Source: Achromobacter xylosoxidans
Lineage (GTDB): Bacteria > Pseudomonadota > Gammaproteobacteria > Burkholderiales > Burkholderiaceae_B
Assembly: GCF_001457475.1 (NCBI RefSeq)
Contig: NZ_LN831029.1
Location: forward strand, 2,542,001-2,606,000
DNA length: 64,000 bases
Direction of reading: 5' to 3'
Part shown: positions 1 through 8,722 of the stretch, piece after piece
How positions within the stretch are numbered: position 1 is the stretch's first letter
How the letters are laid out: every line of letters begins with the position of its first letter
The notes under the pieces: generated by a model
Told to the model about the DNA's origin: nothing
Databases searched by the model: none
Seen by the model: the letters and a program-made list of their open reading frames with translations, nothing else
Program-made: the position numbers and the translations under genes

Positions 1-560
1 CGCGCCAGGCTGGCGCGGCGGTCGAGCATGTGCACGGCCATCGGCCCGAACAACGCGAACAACGCCGCGACCAGGAACACCAGCGCGGTCGGCACGTCCC
101 AGAAAGCGATGACGGCGAAGATCGCGAACGGCGCGGCCGCGGCGATGGCGACCTGCGGCAGGTACTGGCCGAAGAAGGTCTGCAATTGCTCCACGCCGTC
201 CACCACCGTCAGCATCACGCCGCCGGTGCGCTGGTTGGCGAACCAGGCCGGCCCCAGCGCCACGATGCGGTCGTAGAGCCGCGCGCGCAGCGTCTGCTGC
301 ACCTGCGCCGAGCAGCGGTTGGCCTGCACCGTGCGCAGGTGGTCGAGCAGGGCGCGCAGCAGCACCATGGCGCCGGCGTACAGGGCCGGCGCGAGCCAGT
401 CCTGCCAGGGCGCGCCGTCGAACATGCGCGCCAGCAGCTGGCCCAGGAAAACGTAGCGGGCGATGCCCGCGGCCAGCGCCAGCAGGCCGAGGAAAATGCC
501 GCCCGCCATGCCGGCGCGCAGCCCCGCGGTCAGTTGCCAAAGCCTCGAATCGAAATACAT
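1..560 (-). CDS. ABC exporter, CydDC-like, N-terminal part (runs off the window)
   Basis: Reading the minus strand from the ATG at 560 gives an uninterrupted frame to the window edge, about 186 residues. It starts MYFDSRLWQL and continues with hydrophobic segments separated by short basic loops. The stretch around LYDRIVALGPAWFANQRTGG, followed by VDGVEQLQTFFGQYLP, is typical of the type-1 exporter membrane domain of the CydD/CydC family, which exports thiols such as glutathione or cysteine from the cytoplasm. The ATPase half lies outside the window, so whether this is CydD-like, CydC-like or another exporter cannot be settled. It is divergent from the LysR gene at 654, which suggests that regulator as its controller. 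Only the 5' part is present because of the window limit; nothing indicates a broken gene. Confidence 0.75.
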   Translation of the reverse strand, partial: MYFDSRLWQLTAGLRAGMAGGIFLGLLALAAGIARYVFLGQLLARMFDGAPWQDWLAPALYAGAMVLLRALLDHLRTVQANRCSAQVQQTLRARLYDRIVALGPAWFANQRTGGVMLTVVDGVEQLQTFFGQYLPQVAIAAAAPFAIFAVIAFWDVPTALVFLVAALFALFGPMAVHMLDRRASLA

Positions 561-630
561 ATCAATGCTCCTTGCAGAGCCTGCATGGTCACGCATCCGG
601 CCCTTGCGCGATAGCGATAGTTATTCAATC

Positions 631-655
631 ATGGGTTGAGATAAACTCAACCCAT
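631..655. promoter_or_regulatory. Perfect 10-5-10 palindrome, likely LysR operator
   Basis: ATGGGTTGAG, five spacer bases (ATAAA), then CTCAACCCAT form a perfect inverted repeat in the gap between the divergent ABC exporter and LysR gene. Dyads of this size are usual for LysR-type regulators that control themselves and a divergent target. The right arm overlaps the ATG at 654, so either the operator sits on the translation start or the gene really begins at the in-frame ATG at 675. Confidence 0.6.
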
Positions 656-1619
656 GCCGACCCTGCCCACCCATATGCCGCCCTTGGCCGCGCTGCGCGC
701 CTTCGAGGCCGTCGCCCGCCTGGGCAGCCTCAGCCGCGCCGCGGCCGAGCTCAACGTCACCAAGAGCGCCGTCAGCCATCAGCTGCGCGCGCTGGAGGCC
801 GACCTGGGCGTGAGCCTGCTGCGCCGGGGCGGCACGGTGCGCCGGGCGGAAACCACCGAGGCCGGCGCCGCGCTGCTGGTGTCGGTACAACAGGCCTTGA
901 CCCTGCTGGAGACCGCCTGCCGCCATGCCCGCAGCAGCGCGCGCGGCAAGCGGCGCTACAACCTGAACGTGTCGGCCAACCCCTCGCTGGCCGCGCTTTG
1001 GCTGGCGCCGCGCATCGGCCGCTTCATCGAACTGCACCCGGACATCGACATCCAGGTGTTCCTGCACGCCAGCCAGGACCCTGCCTGGAAAGCGCAGGAC
1101 ATCGACCTGGCCTTCCTGCACGTGCGCGCCCTCGGCCCGCACCTGGCGGCGCCGGGCGATATCCCGCTGATGACGGAAACCGTGGTGCCGGTGTGCAGCC
1201 CGGCGCTGGTCGCGCCCGACGAACGCGACGACCCCGCGGTCTTCACGCGCCACCGCTGGCTGGAGGAAAAGCACATCGACAGTCCCGAAACCGATTGGCG
1301 CACCTGGCGTCCGCGCCTGGGCCTGCCGGAAAGCGCCGGCCAGGATCCGCTGGTGCTGAGCGGCCTGAGCACGGTGGTGGCGGCGGCGGCCGCCGGCGTC
1401 GGCATCGCGCTGGGGCGAGCGCCATTGATCGACGAGGAACTGGCCAGCGGCCGGCTGGTGACGCTGGCGCCGGGGCTGCGCATGCCGGGCTCGTGGGGAT
1501 ACGTGATGCGCATCCACGCCAACCGGCCGATGGACGCCTCGTTGCCGGCGCTGGTGGAGTTCCTGGCCGAGGAGGGGCGCGGCGCGACGATGTCGTGGCG
1601 TCAGCCGGGCGCGGCCTAG
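654..1619 (+). CDS. LysR-family regulator, GcvA-like
   Basis: A 321-residue LysR-type regulator. The N-terminal helix-turn-helix contains LRAFEAVARLGSLSRAAAEL and KSAVSHQLRALE, followed by the usual effector-binding domain of about 200 residues. The opening PPLAALRAFE is typical of the GcvA-like subgroup. No clear ribosome binding site marks the start. ATG 654 lies inside a perfect palindrome, and an in-frame ATG at 675 would give a protein beginning directly at MPPLAALRAF, which matches family starts better. The gene is divergent from the ABC exporter and probably regulates it; the effector is unknown. Confidence 0.88.
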   Translation: MPTLPTHMPPLAALRAFEAVARLGSLSRAAAELNVTKSAVSHQLRALEADLGVSLLRRGGTVRRAETTEAGAALLVSVQQALTLLETACRHARSSARGKRRYNLNVSANPSLAALWLAPRIGRFIELHPDIDIQVFLHASQDPAWKAQDIDLAFLHVRALGPHLAAPGDIPLMTETVVPVCSPALVAPDERDDPAVFTRHRWLEEKHIDSPETDWRTWRPRLGLPESAGQDPLVLSGLSTVVAAAAAGVGIALGRAPLIDEELASGRLVTLAPGLRMPGSWGYVMRIHANRPMDASLPALVEFLAEEGRGATMSWRQPGAA

Positions 1620-1668
1620 TGTGCTGTCCCCTGGATTTCGTGCGGGCGTGTCCACGGGACAGCACACT
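1618..1668. repeat. 13-bp inverted repeat directly after the LysR stop codon
   Basis: AGTGTGCTGTCCC (1618-1630) and its exact complement (1656-1668) enclose a 25-base loop. The left arm overlaps the LysR stop codon. There is no run of T after the stem, so it is not a canonical intrinsic terminator. It may be a weak or Rho-assisted terminator or a copy of a dispersed palindromic repeat. Confidence 0.55.
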
Positions 1669-1844
1669 GGCCGTCGCGCAGCCGCTGGCGCCTGGCCTGG
1701 ACGCTGGCGGGCCGGCTGCCATGACGCCGTTTTCCTTCCATCGTTGCCCATCGGTCGCTTCTACTCAATATTCGCCGCGCTGATATAGCGGGCGCCGGCC
1801 GCGGCCCGCGTCACACTGCCGCCATTGCTTTCTGGAGCGTGGCC

Positions 1845-3032
1845 ATGAAGAGTTATGACGTGATCGTGATCGGCGCTGGCGTGGTCGGCGCCTCGGTCGC
1901 CTTCCACCTGGCGGCCCTGGGCGCCCGCAACGTGCTGGTGCTGGACCGCGGCGCCATCGGCGCTGGCACCACCGCGCAATCGTCGGGCATCCTGCGCACC
2001 CATTACTCGGTGCGCGAGAACGTCGAACTGGCGCGGCGTTCGTGGGGCGCGTTCACCGACTTCGCCGCCTACGTCGGCGACGACGACGCCGCCAGCGGCC
2101 TGGTGCGCTGCGGCTACCTGATAGCCGCGGCCGACGATGACAAGCGCGCGCCGCTGGCCGCGGCGCTGGCGCAGCAGCGCGCGCTGGGCATCCCGGTGCA
2201 CGAACTGGACGCGGCGCAGGCGCGCGAGCTGCTGCCGATCGCCGATTTCGGCGATGCCGCGCTGATCGGCTTCGAGCCCGAGGCCGGTTTCGCCGACGCC
2301 TACCTGGTCGCGACCAGCTTCGCGCGCGCCGCGCGCCGGCGCGGCGTGACGATCCGCGAGAACGTGGCCGTGCACGGCCTGCTGACTCGAAACGGGCGCG
2401 TGACCGGCGTGACCACGTCGGCGGGCGACTACGCCAGCGCGGTGGTGGTCAGCACCCAGAACATCTGGACCGCCGAACTGGCGGCCTGGACCGGCGTGGC
2501 GATGCCATTGGCGCCCGAGCGCCACGCGGTGCTGGCGCTGCAATGCGCCGCCGCGCCCTATGCCTACACGATGCCCGTCTACAAGGACCTGGCCTCGCCC
2601 GGCATGCTCTATTGCCGCAGCTATGGCGGCAACCAGATGCTGGTCAGCGAGGGCACGGAGGGCGAAAGGTTGGCGCCCGGAGAGGTGGAGCAGGGCGATG
2701 TGCCGCTGGATTACGTGGCCGAGGTCGGCGAACAGGTGGCCGCGCGTTTTCCGGCCTATGCCGAGGCCGGACTGGCCGCGTCGTGGACGGGCGTGTACGA
2801 CGTCACGCCCGACTGGAATCCCGTGCTGGGACGTATCGCCGGGGTCGAAGGGCTGGTGGCCGGATTCGGTTTTTCCGGACATGGTTTCAAGCTGTCGCCG
2901 GCGGTGGGGCGGGTGCTGGCGCAGGAAGCGCTGGGGCTGGCGACCGACGTCCCCCTGGCGCCGTATGCGCTGGCGCGTTTCACGCGCGGCGCGCTGCTGA
3001 CGGGCAGCTATGGGCGCGGCGCGGTGTCGTGA
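1845..3032 (+). CDS. FAD-dependent oxidoreductase, DAO/sarcosine oxidase-like
   Basis: 395 residues. The N-terminus is a Rossmann FAD site, VIGAGVVGASVAFHLAALGA, ending in the acidic-strand pattern VLVLDRG. The C-terminus has the DAO-family motif around YDVTPDWNPVLGRI and GFGFSGHGFKLSPAVG. This family (sarcosine oxidase beta, D-amino acid dehydrogenase, glycine/dimethylglycine oxidase) oxidises secondary or primary amines; the substrate cannot be read from sequence. GGAG at 1834-1837 sits 7 bases before ATG 1845, which makes that start better than the upstream GTG at 1839. There is no enzyme partner next to it; it ends close to a convergent LysR gene. Confidence 0.88.
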   Translation: MKSYDVIVIGAGVVGASVAFHLAALGARNVLVLDRGAIGAGTTAQSSGILRTHYSVRENVELARRSWGAFTDFAAYVGDDDAASGLVRCGYLIAAADDDKRAPLAAALAQQRALGIPVHELDAAQARELLPIADFGDAALIGFEPEAGFADAYLVATSFARAARRRGVTIRENVAVHGLLTRNGRVTGVTTSAGDYASAVVVSTQNIWTAELAAWTGVAMPLAPERHAVLALQCAAAPYAYTMPVYKDLASPGMLYCRSYGGNQMLVSEGTEGERLAPGEVEQGDVPLDYVAEVGEQVAARFPAYAEAGLAASWTGVYDVTPDWNPVLGRIAGVEGLVAGFGFSGHGFKLSPAVGRVLAQEALGLATDVPLAPYALARFTRGALLTGSYGRGAVS

Positions 3033-3071
3033 CGGCGCGGGCCGGGGCGCCCGACGCGCGCGGCCGGCGGC

Positions 3072-4085
3072 TCAGCGGCGCAGGCTGCGCCAGAGCGTGG
3101 CAGGCGGCAAGCCCAGCGCCGGCGCCACGTCTTGCCGCATCAGCCGTTCGACCGCCACCAGGATCACGTTGCGGGCCTCGGCCGGGAGCTTGCCGGCCTC
3201 CTGCGGCCGCGCCGCCAGATAGAAGCTGCGCGCCAGGTCAGGCGCATCGGCGCGGGTCTTGTCCAGGCAGGGCGCCAGAGGCAACACCCGCAATTGATCG
3301 ACGAAATGGCGCGATTGCCAGATGCACAGCGGCGTGCTGATGGCGAAGCCCAGGCCGGCCGTGACCAGGCTGAGCAGCGGATCGGTGTTATCGAATTCGA
3401 AGGTGCGCTCGATGAAGACGCCGCGCGATTCGAGCAGCCGGTCGATGGCGGCGCCGATGTGCGAACGCGCGCTGTAGCGGATGAACGGGCTGCGGCGCGC
3501 CAGTTCGGCCAGCGAGCGCGCTTCCTGCGGCGGCGTGGCGCGCGGCAGCACCAGCAGGTAGGGCTCGCTGAACAGGCCGAGCTTGCGGATCGCGGGCGCA
3601 TCGGCGGCGGCGCTGGTGCTGATCACCAGGTCCAGCTGGCGTTCTTCCAGTTGTCTGTCCAGCACCGGGGTAATGCCGGACCACAACCGGATCTGGCGCG
3701 ACGCGCCCGACAGCCCGTGGATCAGCGTCGGCCCCAGGGTGCCGGCGAACGAGTCGACACAACCGAAGCGCACGATGTTGCGCCGCGCGCGGCTCAGGTT
3801 GCGCACGCTTTCGGTCATGTCGCCGGCCTGCGCCAGCAGGCGCGACGCGTGCTCGAACAGCAGGTCGCCGGCGGGGGTGGGGCGCGCCGGCCGGGTGCTG
3901 CGGTCGAGCAGTTCGGTCGACAGCGCGGCTTCGAGCTGCTTGATCCGTTGCGACACCGCCGCCTGTGACAGTCCCAGCAAACGGGCCGCGCCCGAAACCG
4001 ACGCGGCCTGCACCACCGCCACCCAGGCCAGCAGCAGGCTCCATTCGGGATACGGATCCGCGTCGCGGTCGGGCAGGCGGTTCAT
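3072..4085 (-). CDS. LysR-family regulator downstream of hutG
   Basis: 337 residues from the ATG at 4085. The helix-turn-helix is clear (VQAASVSGAARLLGLSQAAV, then SQRIKQLEAAL), followed by a substrate-binding domain. The open frame continues upstream, but that part overlaps hutG in another frame and is not coding. The gene lies 20 bases after the hutG stop on the same strand and may be co-transcribed with it, unusual for LysR regulators, which are more often divergent. Its likely target is hutG or a linked histidine/glutamate function; this is inference from position. Confidence 0.85.
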   Translation of the reverse strand: MNRLPDRDADPYPEWSLLLAWVAVVQAASVSGAARLLGLSQAAVSQRIKQLEAALSTELLDRSTRPARPTPAGDLLFEHASRLLAQAGDMTESVRNLSRARRNIVRFGCVDSFAGTLGPTLIHGLSGASRQIRLWSGITPVLDRQLEERQLDLVISTSAAADAPAIRKLGLFSEPYLLVLPRATPPQEARSLAELARRSPFIRYSARSHIGAAIDRLLESRGVFIERTFEFDNTDPLLSLVTAGLGFAISTPLCIWQSRHFVDQLRVLPLAPCLDKTRADAPDLARSFYLAARPQEAGKLPAEARNVILVAVERLMRQDVAPALGLPPATLWRSLRR

Positions 4086-4105
4086 CGGGCGGTCGGGCGG
4101 GCGGA

Positions 4106-4906
4106 TCAGCGCTTGCGCGCCAGCGTTTGCGCCAGCGCGGCGCGCACCATGCCCTCGACCACCGGGATGACCTTGGCGGCCGCGTTCGCCTGGTAGCCGT
4201 AGGGATAGGACTCGTCCATATACGTGGACTGGCACATCTCCAGTTGCACGGCATGGATGTCTTCGGCCGGCGAGCCGTAGTGGCGGGTGATGTAGCCGCC
4301 CTTGAAACGGCCGTTCACGGCGCTGGTGTAGCCGCAGCCGGGCAGGCGTTCGGCGATGGCGTCCAGGATGTCGGGCGCGCAACTGGCGCCGTCGGCCGTG
4401 CCCACGTTCAGGTCGGGCAGCTTGCCTTCGAACAGGCGCGGCAGCACGCTGGCAATCGAATGGGCTTCCCACAGCAGCACGGTGCCGTGTTCGGCGCGGA
4501 TGCGGTCGAGTTCCTCGCGCAGCTTGGCGTGGTACGGCTGCCAGTAGGTCTGCAGACGATGCTCGCGCTCGTCGTCGGTCAGCGCCGCGTTGTGCTGGTA
4601 CAGCGCCTCGCCGCGGAAGGTGTGGGTCGGGCACAGGCCGGTCTTGGTCTGGCCGGGGTACAGGCTTTCGTCGTTGGGCGGGCGGTTCAGGTCGACCACG
4701 TAGCGCGAGTAGCGCGCGCCGAGCACCGAGGCGCCCAGCGCGTCGGCGAACTGGTACAGGGTGTCCAGGTGCCAGTCGGTGTCCCCGGACTGCTGGCCGA
4801 CGGCCGTCATGCGGGCGCGCTGCGCATCGGGCAACTGGCTGCCCAGGTGGGGAATGGAGATCAGCAGCGGCGCGGTGCCGCGGCTGAAGTGATAGATGTC
4901 GCTCAA
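4106..4906 (-). CDS. hutG: N-formylglutamate deformylase
   Basis: 266 residues, matching N-formylglutamate amidohydrolase, which splits N-formyl-L-glutamate to formate and glutamate at the end of the five-step histidine degradation route. Family signatures visible are ISIPHLGSQLP near the N-terminus, SGDTDWHLDTLY, VVDLNRPPND and EAHSI, which supply the metal-binding His/Glu/Asp residues. The start codon is TTG, supported by GGAG six bases upstream. No hutH, hutU, hutI or hutF lies nearby, so this copy is separated from a complete hut operon. A LysR gene follows after 20 bases. Confidence 0.9.
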   Translation of the reverse strand: MSDIYHFSRGTAPLLISIPHLGSQLPDAQRARMTAVGQQSGDTDWHLDTLYQFADALGASVLGARYSRYVVDLNRPPNDESLYPGQTKTGLCPTHTFRGEALYQHNAALTDDEREHRLQTYWQPYHAKLREELDRIRAEHGTVLLWEAHSIASVLPRLFEGKLPDLNVGTADGASCAPDILDAIAERLPGCGYTSAVNGRFKGGYITRHYGSPAEDIHAVQLEMCQSTYMDESYPYGYQANAAAKVIPVVEGMVRAALAQTLARKR

Positions 4907-5042
4907 GAAAAACTCCGGGGGTAAGGCGGGTCAGGCTAGCGCGGCAAGAAGGCCGGCTGGGTGCCGCGCTATGCTAGTGTGAGTCTGCGGGGCGCGGGCG
5001 TTTGCATCGTGCAAGGCGATGCTGATCATCATGATAGCTGAT

Positions 5043-5987
5043 TCAAATCGGAGGCGACCCGAACCCGCCCCAGGGCGCGCCGCCGGCCCAGCGCGCCGCG
5101 ATCTCGTCGATCAGGCGGCGTACCTTGGGCGCCAGGTGGCGCCGGTGCGGGTACACGGCGCAGACCGGCGCGCCGGGTGGCGCGTGGGTTTCCAGCAGCG
5201 GCACCAGGCGGCCCTGGCGCAGGTCTTCGCCGACCAGGAAGGCGCCCAGCTGGACGATGCCGGCGCCCTCGAGCGCGGCATCGCGCAGCGCTTCGGTGTC
5301 GCCCAGCCGCAGGCGCCCGGCCACGGCGACGCTGCGCTCCTGGCCATGGCTGGCGTAACGCCACGGCACGGGCGCGCCCATGTGGGTAAAGGCCAGCGTC
5401 CGGTGGCGCGCCAGCGCGTCGGGCGAGGCCGGGACGCCGTGGCGTTCCAGGTAGGCAGGGGCGGCGCAGGTGATGAGCCGATGCGGCGCCAGCACGCGCC
5501 GCACCAGCCGGCTGTCGGCCTCGCCGCCGATGCGGATGGCGAGGTCGATGCCATCGCGCACCAGGTCGGCGTAGTCATCGCTGAAGCTCACGTCGGCCTC
5601 GACCTCGGGCCATTGCCGCAGGTAGCACGCCAGCAGCGGCATGATGTGCAGGCGGCCCAGCGCCACCGGCAGGTCGATGCGCAGGCGGCCGCGCGGCGCC
5701 TCCTGGCGGCTGGCCATGGCGCCGGTGGCGTTGTCGACTTCGGCCAGGATGCGCTGCGCGTGCTCGTAGAAGAGCCGGCCTTCGTCGCTGAGACTGACGC
5801 TGCGGGTACTGCGATGCAACAGCCGCGCGCCCAGGCCCTGTTCGAGCCGCGCGATGCACTTGCCGATGGCCGAGCGCGACAGGCCCAGCCGTTCGGAGGC
5901 CAGCGTGAAACTCTGCGCGTCGGCGACGCGCACGAATGCGAGCACGTCGCCGAGGTGGTCGATGCCGGTGGCGGTGAGGGGCGTCAT
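5043..5987 (-). CDS. LysR-family regulator divergent from an MFS transporter
   Basis: 314 residues from ATG 5987, which has GGA 7 bases upstream; a TTG further out at 5999 is less likely. The N-terminal helix-turn-helix shows VADAQSFTLASERLGLSRSA and IGKCIARLEQ. The ligand domain follows, with LRIDLPVALGRLHIMPLL and the FSDDYADLVRDGIDLAIRIG segment common in CrgA/DmlR-type members. It is divergent from the MFS exporter at 6165 and is the obvious candidate to regulate it. The inducer is unknown. Confidence 0.88.
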   Translation of the reverse strand: MTPLTATGIDHLGDVLAFVRVADAQSFTLASERLGLSRSAIGKCIARLEQGLGARLLHRSTRSVSLSDEGRLFYEHAQRILAEVDNATGAMASRQEAPRGRLRIDLPVALGRLHIMPLLACYLRQWPEVEADVSFSDDYADLVRDGIDLAIRIGGEADSRLVRRVLAPHRLITCAAPAYLERHGVPASPDALARHRTLAFTHMGAPVPWRYASHGQERSVAVAGRLRLGDTEALRDAALEGAGIVQLGAFLVGEDLRQGRLVPLLETHAPPGAPVCAVYPHRRHLAPKVRRLIDEIAARWAGGAPWGGFGSPPI

Positions 5988-6164
5988 GGGCAGTTCCAAC
6001 AGGAAAGGGGAGCGAGCGCTCGATTGGCGACAAATCGTCCCTTTTGTTTATCCATGAGGCTACTTTATCAGTGAAATGGAAACAGTAGACTGGCCAGGTA
6101 GATGGACCCCACGACCGGCCCGCCATTCACTTTTCCATTGTTCCCCTCAGGTGAGAAACCTCCC

Positions 6165-7358
6165 ATGACCCGCAGCATCGCCATCGAACCCCGGCCCGCC
6201 ACGGCGGCCACCAGCCCGCCCGCTGCCTGGGCCGGCGTGCTGGCGGCCGGCATGGCGACGTTCTGCGTCGTCACCACGGAGATGCTGCCCGTGGGCTTGC
6301 TGCTGCCGATCGCCGCCAGCCTGGACGCGTCGACCGGCCGTGTCGGTTGGCTGATGGTGGTGCCCGGCCTGCTGGCCGCGCTGTGCGCGCCGCTGGTGGT
6401 GATGGGCGCGCGTGGCGTCGACCGCCGCCGCATCCTGTGCGGCCTGCTGTTGCTGCTGGCCGCCGCCAACCTGGGCAGCGCCTTGGCGCCGGACATGGCG
6501 TGGTTCCTGGCCGCGCGCGTGCTGGTGGGCGTCTGCATCGGCGGCATCTGGGCGGTGGCCGGCGGCCTGGCGGGACGGCTGGTGCCGCCCGCCGCCATCG
6601 GCATGGCCACCGCCGTGATCTTCGGCGGCGTGGCGGTGGCGTCGGTGCTGGGGGTGCCGCTGGGCGCATTGATCGGCAATCTGGCGGGCTGGCGCAGCGC
6701 GTTTGGCGCCATGGCGGCGCTGAGCGCGGCCGTGCTGCTGTTCGCCGCGCCGGCCTTGCCGCCGCTGCCGGTGGCGCAATCGGTCACGGCGCGCCAGCTG
6801 GGCCGGCAGTTGCGCAACCCCGACGTGCGGCGGGGGCTGTTCATCACGCTGTTCCTGGTGGCCGGGCATTTCATGGCCTACACCTTCGTGCGGCCCGTAT
6901 TGCAGTCGATGGCGGGGTTCGCGCCGGCCTGGATCGGCCCGCTGCTGTTCGCCTACGGCGTGGCCGGCATCGTGGGCAATTTCGCCGCCGGCGGCATGGC
7001 GGGACGGCACCCACGCGCGACCCTGCTGGCGATCTTGCTGGGCCTGCTGGCGACGCTGGCATTGCTGCCGTGGCTGGGCCAGGCGCGCGGCGCCGTGGTG
7101 GCGCTGTTGCTGCTGTGGGGCCTGTCGTACGGCGGCGTTTCGGTCGCGTTGCAGACCTGGGTGATGCAGGCTTCACGCGGCGCCATCGAGGCGGCGACGT
7201 CCTGGTTCGTCGGCGTGTTCAATCTGGCGATCGCGCTGGGGGCGCTGGCGGGCGGCATCGGCGTCGACCGCTGGGGGCTGCCGGCCACGTTGCTGGCCGC
7301 CGCCGCATGCATGCTGGCGCCACTGGCGGCGATCGCCGGCCGCAGCGCGCGCGACTGA
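6165..7358 (+). CDS. MFS transporter, sugar/drug efflux (AraJ/YdhP-type)
   Basis: 397 residues with about twelve hydrophobic segments. The first helix contains the TTEMLPVGLLLPIAASL pattern typical of DHA1/AraJ-like exporters, and the loop GARGVDRRR fits the cytoplasmic loop 2-3 motif of MFS proteins. I chose ATG 6165, preceded by AGGTGAG, over the ATG at 6102, whose leader looks non-coding. It should act in the inner membrane as a proton-driven exporter; substrate unknown. It faces the LysR gene at 5987, which probably controls it, and converges on another MFS gene. Confidence 0.87.
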   Translation: MTRSIAIEPRPATAATSPPAAWAGVLAAGMATFCVVTTEMLPVGLLLPIAASLDASTGRVGWLMVVPGLLAALCAPLVVMGARGVDRRRILCGLLLLLAAANLGSALAPDMAWFLAARVLVGVCIGGIWAVAGGLAGRLVPPAAIGMATAVIFGGVAVASVLGVPLGALIGNLAGWRSAFGAMAALSAAVLLFAAPALPPLPVAQSVTARQLGRQLRNPDVRRGLFITLFLVAGHFMAYTFVRPVLQSMAGFAPAWIGPLLFAYGVAGIVGNFAAGGMAGRHPRATLLAILLGLLATLALLPWLGQARGAVVALLLLWGLSYGGVSVALQTWVMQASRGAIEAATSWFVGVFNLAIALGALAGGIGVDRWGLPATLLAAAACMLAPLAAIAGRSARD

Positions 7359-7416
7359 GGGTCGCCGCGGCGCGCCGCTCGGTCACGGCGGCCGTACGCC
7401 CGCCGCGGCCCTGACG

Positions 7417-8625
7417 TCAGTGCCGGTGACCGGGGCGGAAGCCGTGGCCGCGGGCGCGCCAGGCCGCCAGCAGCGCGATCGCGGCCAGTGCCGCCACCGT
7501 CCATGCGAAGGAGCCCGCGCCGGCCGTGTCCAGCAGCACGCCGCCGAGCAGGCCGCCGCTGGCGATGCCCAGATTGAAGATCGTGACCAGCATCGATTGC
7601 GCCACCTCCGAATGTTCGCCGGCGGTGTCGGCAAGGGCGGTCTGCAACAGCGTCGGCGCGCCGCCGAAGCTCAGTCCCCACAACGCCACGCCAGCCATCA
7701 GGACGACGGGGTGGGCGCCGGCCAGGCCCAGCGCGGTGGCGGTCAGCGCGAACAGTGCCAGCGACAGCAGCGTCAGCCGGCGCAGGCGGCGGTCCACCAG
7801 CACGCCCGTCAACAACAGGCCGGCGACCGCGCTGGCGCCGAACACCAGCAGCACCATGTCCACGGACGCCGGCCGACCCAGGTGGATCAGGTAGGGCGCG
7901 ATGTAGGTATAGAGCACGTTGTGCGCCAGGATCCAGGTGAACAGCACGAACAGGATCGGCCGGATGCCGGGCAGCAGCAGGGTCCGCGCGATCGGCAGGC
8001 GCTGGCGCGCGGCCTGGCCGGCGAAGTCGGGCACGGCCGCGCGGATCCAGACCACCAGCGCCAGCGACACGGCGGCCATCAGCCAGAACACGCCGCGCCA
8101 GTCCATCAGGCTGCCCAGCCAGGCGCCGGCCGGCACGCCCAGGCACAACGCCAGCGGCTGGCCCGCGCCCACCACCGCCAGGGCCCGGCCCTGCTGGCGG
8201 GTGGCCACCATGCGGCGCGCGTAGCCAGCCAGCAGCCCCCACAGCAGGCCGGCCGCCATGCCGCCGCCAAAGCGCGCCGCCAGCGCCAGCGCGTAGTGCG
8301 CCGACAGCGCGGTCACCACGTTGAAAATGCACAGGCCGCCGATGGCCAACAGCAACAGCGGGCGGCGGTTCCAGCCGCGGGTAGCGACGATGATGGGAAT
8401 GGCCGCCAGCACCGAGCCGGCCGCGAACAGGGTCACCAGTTGGCCGGCCAGCGCCTCGGACACGCCCAGGCCCAGGCCGATCTGCGGCAGCAGGCCGGCG
8501 GGGACGGTCTCGGTCATGATGGCGATGAAGCCCGCCAGCGCCAGGGCCAGCAGCCTGCCCATGGGCAGGCTGTCGGCGCCGTGTTCGGGACAGCCCTCGG
8601 CGGGCAGGGGAGAGGTGAAACTCAT
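7417..8625 (-). CDS. MFS transporter controlled by the adjacent TetR regulator
   Basis: 402 residues, twelve predicted membrane segments, starting with LALAGFIAIMTETVPAGLLP, again a DHA1-type pattern. The C-terminus ends in a short His/Arg-rich tail (ARGHGFRPGHRH). It lies downstream of the TetR gene on the same strand and has its own perfect 8-2-8 palindrome (8650-8667) just before the start, matching a site in front of the TetR gene. This arrangement indicates a substrate-inducible efflux pump; substrate unknown. Confidence 0.87.
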   Translation of the reverse strand: MSFTSPLPAEGCPEHGADSLPMGRLLALALAGFIAIMTETVPAGLLPQIGLGLGVSEALAGQLVTLFAAGSVLAAIPIIVATRGWNRRPLLLLAIGGLCIFNVVTALSAHYALALAARFGGGMAAGLLWGLLAGYARRMVATRQQGRALAVVGAGQPLALCLGVPAGAWLGSLMDWRGVFWLMAAVSLALVVWIRAAVPDFAGQAARQRLPIARTLLLPGIRPILFVLFTWILAHNVLYTYIAPYLIHLGRPASVDMVLLVFGASAVAGLLLTGVLVDRRLRRLTLLSLALFALTATALGLAGAHPVVLMAGVALWGLSFGGAPTLLQTALADTAGEHSEVAQSMLVTIFNLGIASGGLLGGVLLDTAGAGSFAWTVAALAAIALLAAWRARGHGFRPGHRH

Positions 8626-8649
8626 GCGGAAACTCCGATTGCGATTGAA

Positions 8650-8667
8650 TTGGAATGGTCATTCCAA
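8650..8667. promoter_or_regulatory. Operator-like palindrome before the MFS gene
   Basis: TTGGAATGGTCATTCCAA has perfect 8-base arms around a 2-base centre and lies 24 bases before the MFS start codon. A related sequence occurs just upstream of the TetR gene at 9316-9331. Two similar dyads flanking one regulator are good evidence that TetR binds here. Confidence 0.65.
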
Positions 8668-8722
8668 AAAAGAACGAAAAAAAGCGCGGGTGCCGAGGCG
8701 GTCCAGTATGCCAGGGGATGTG

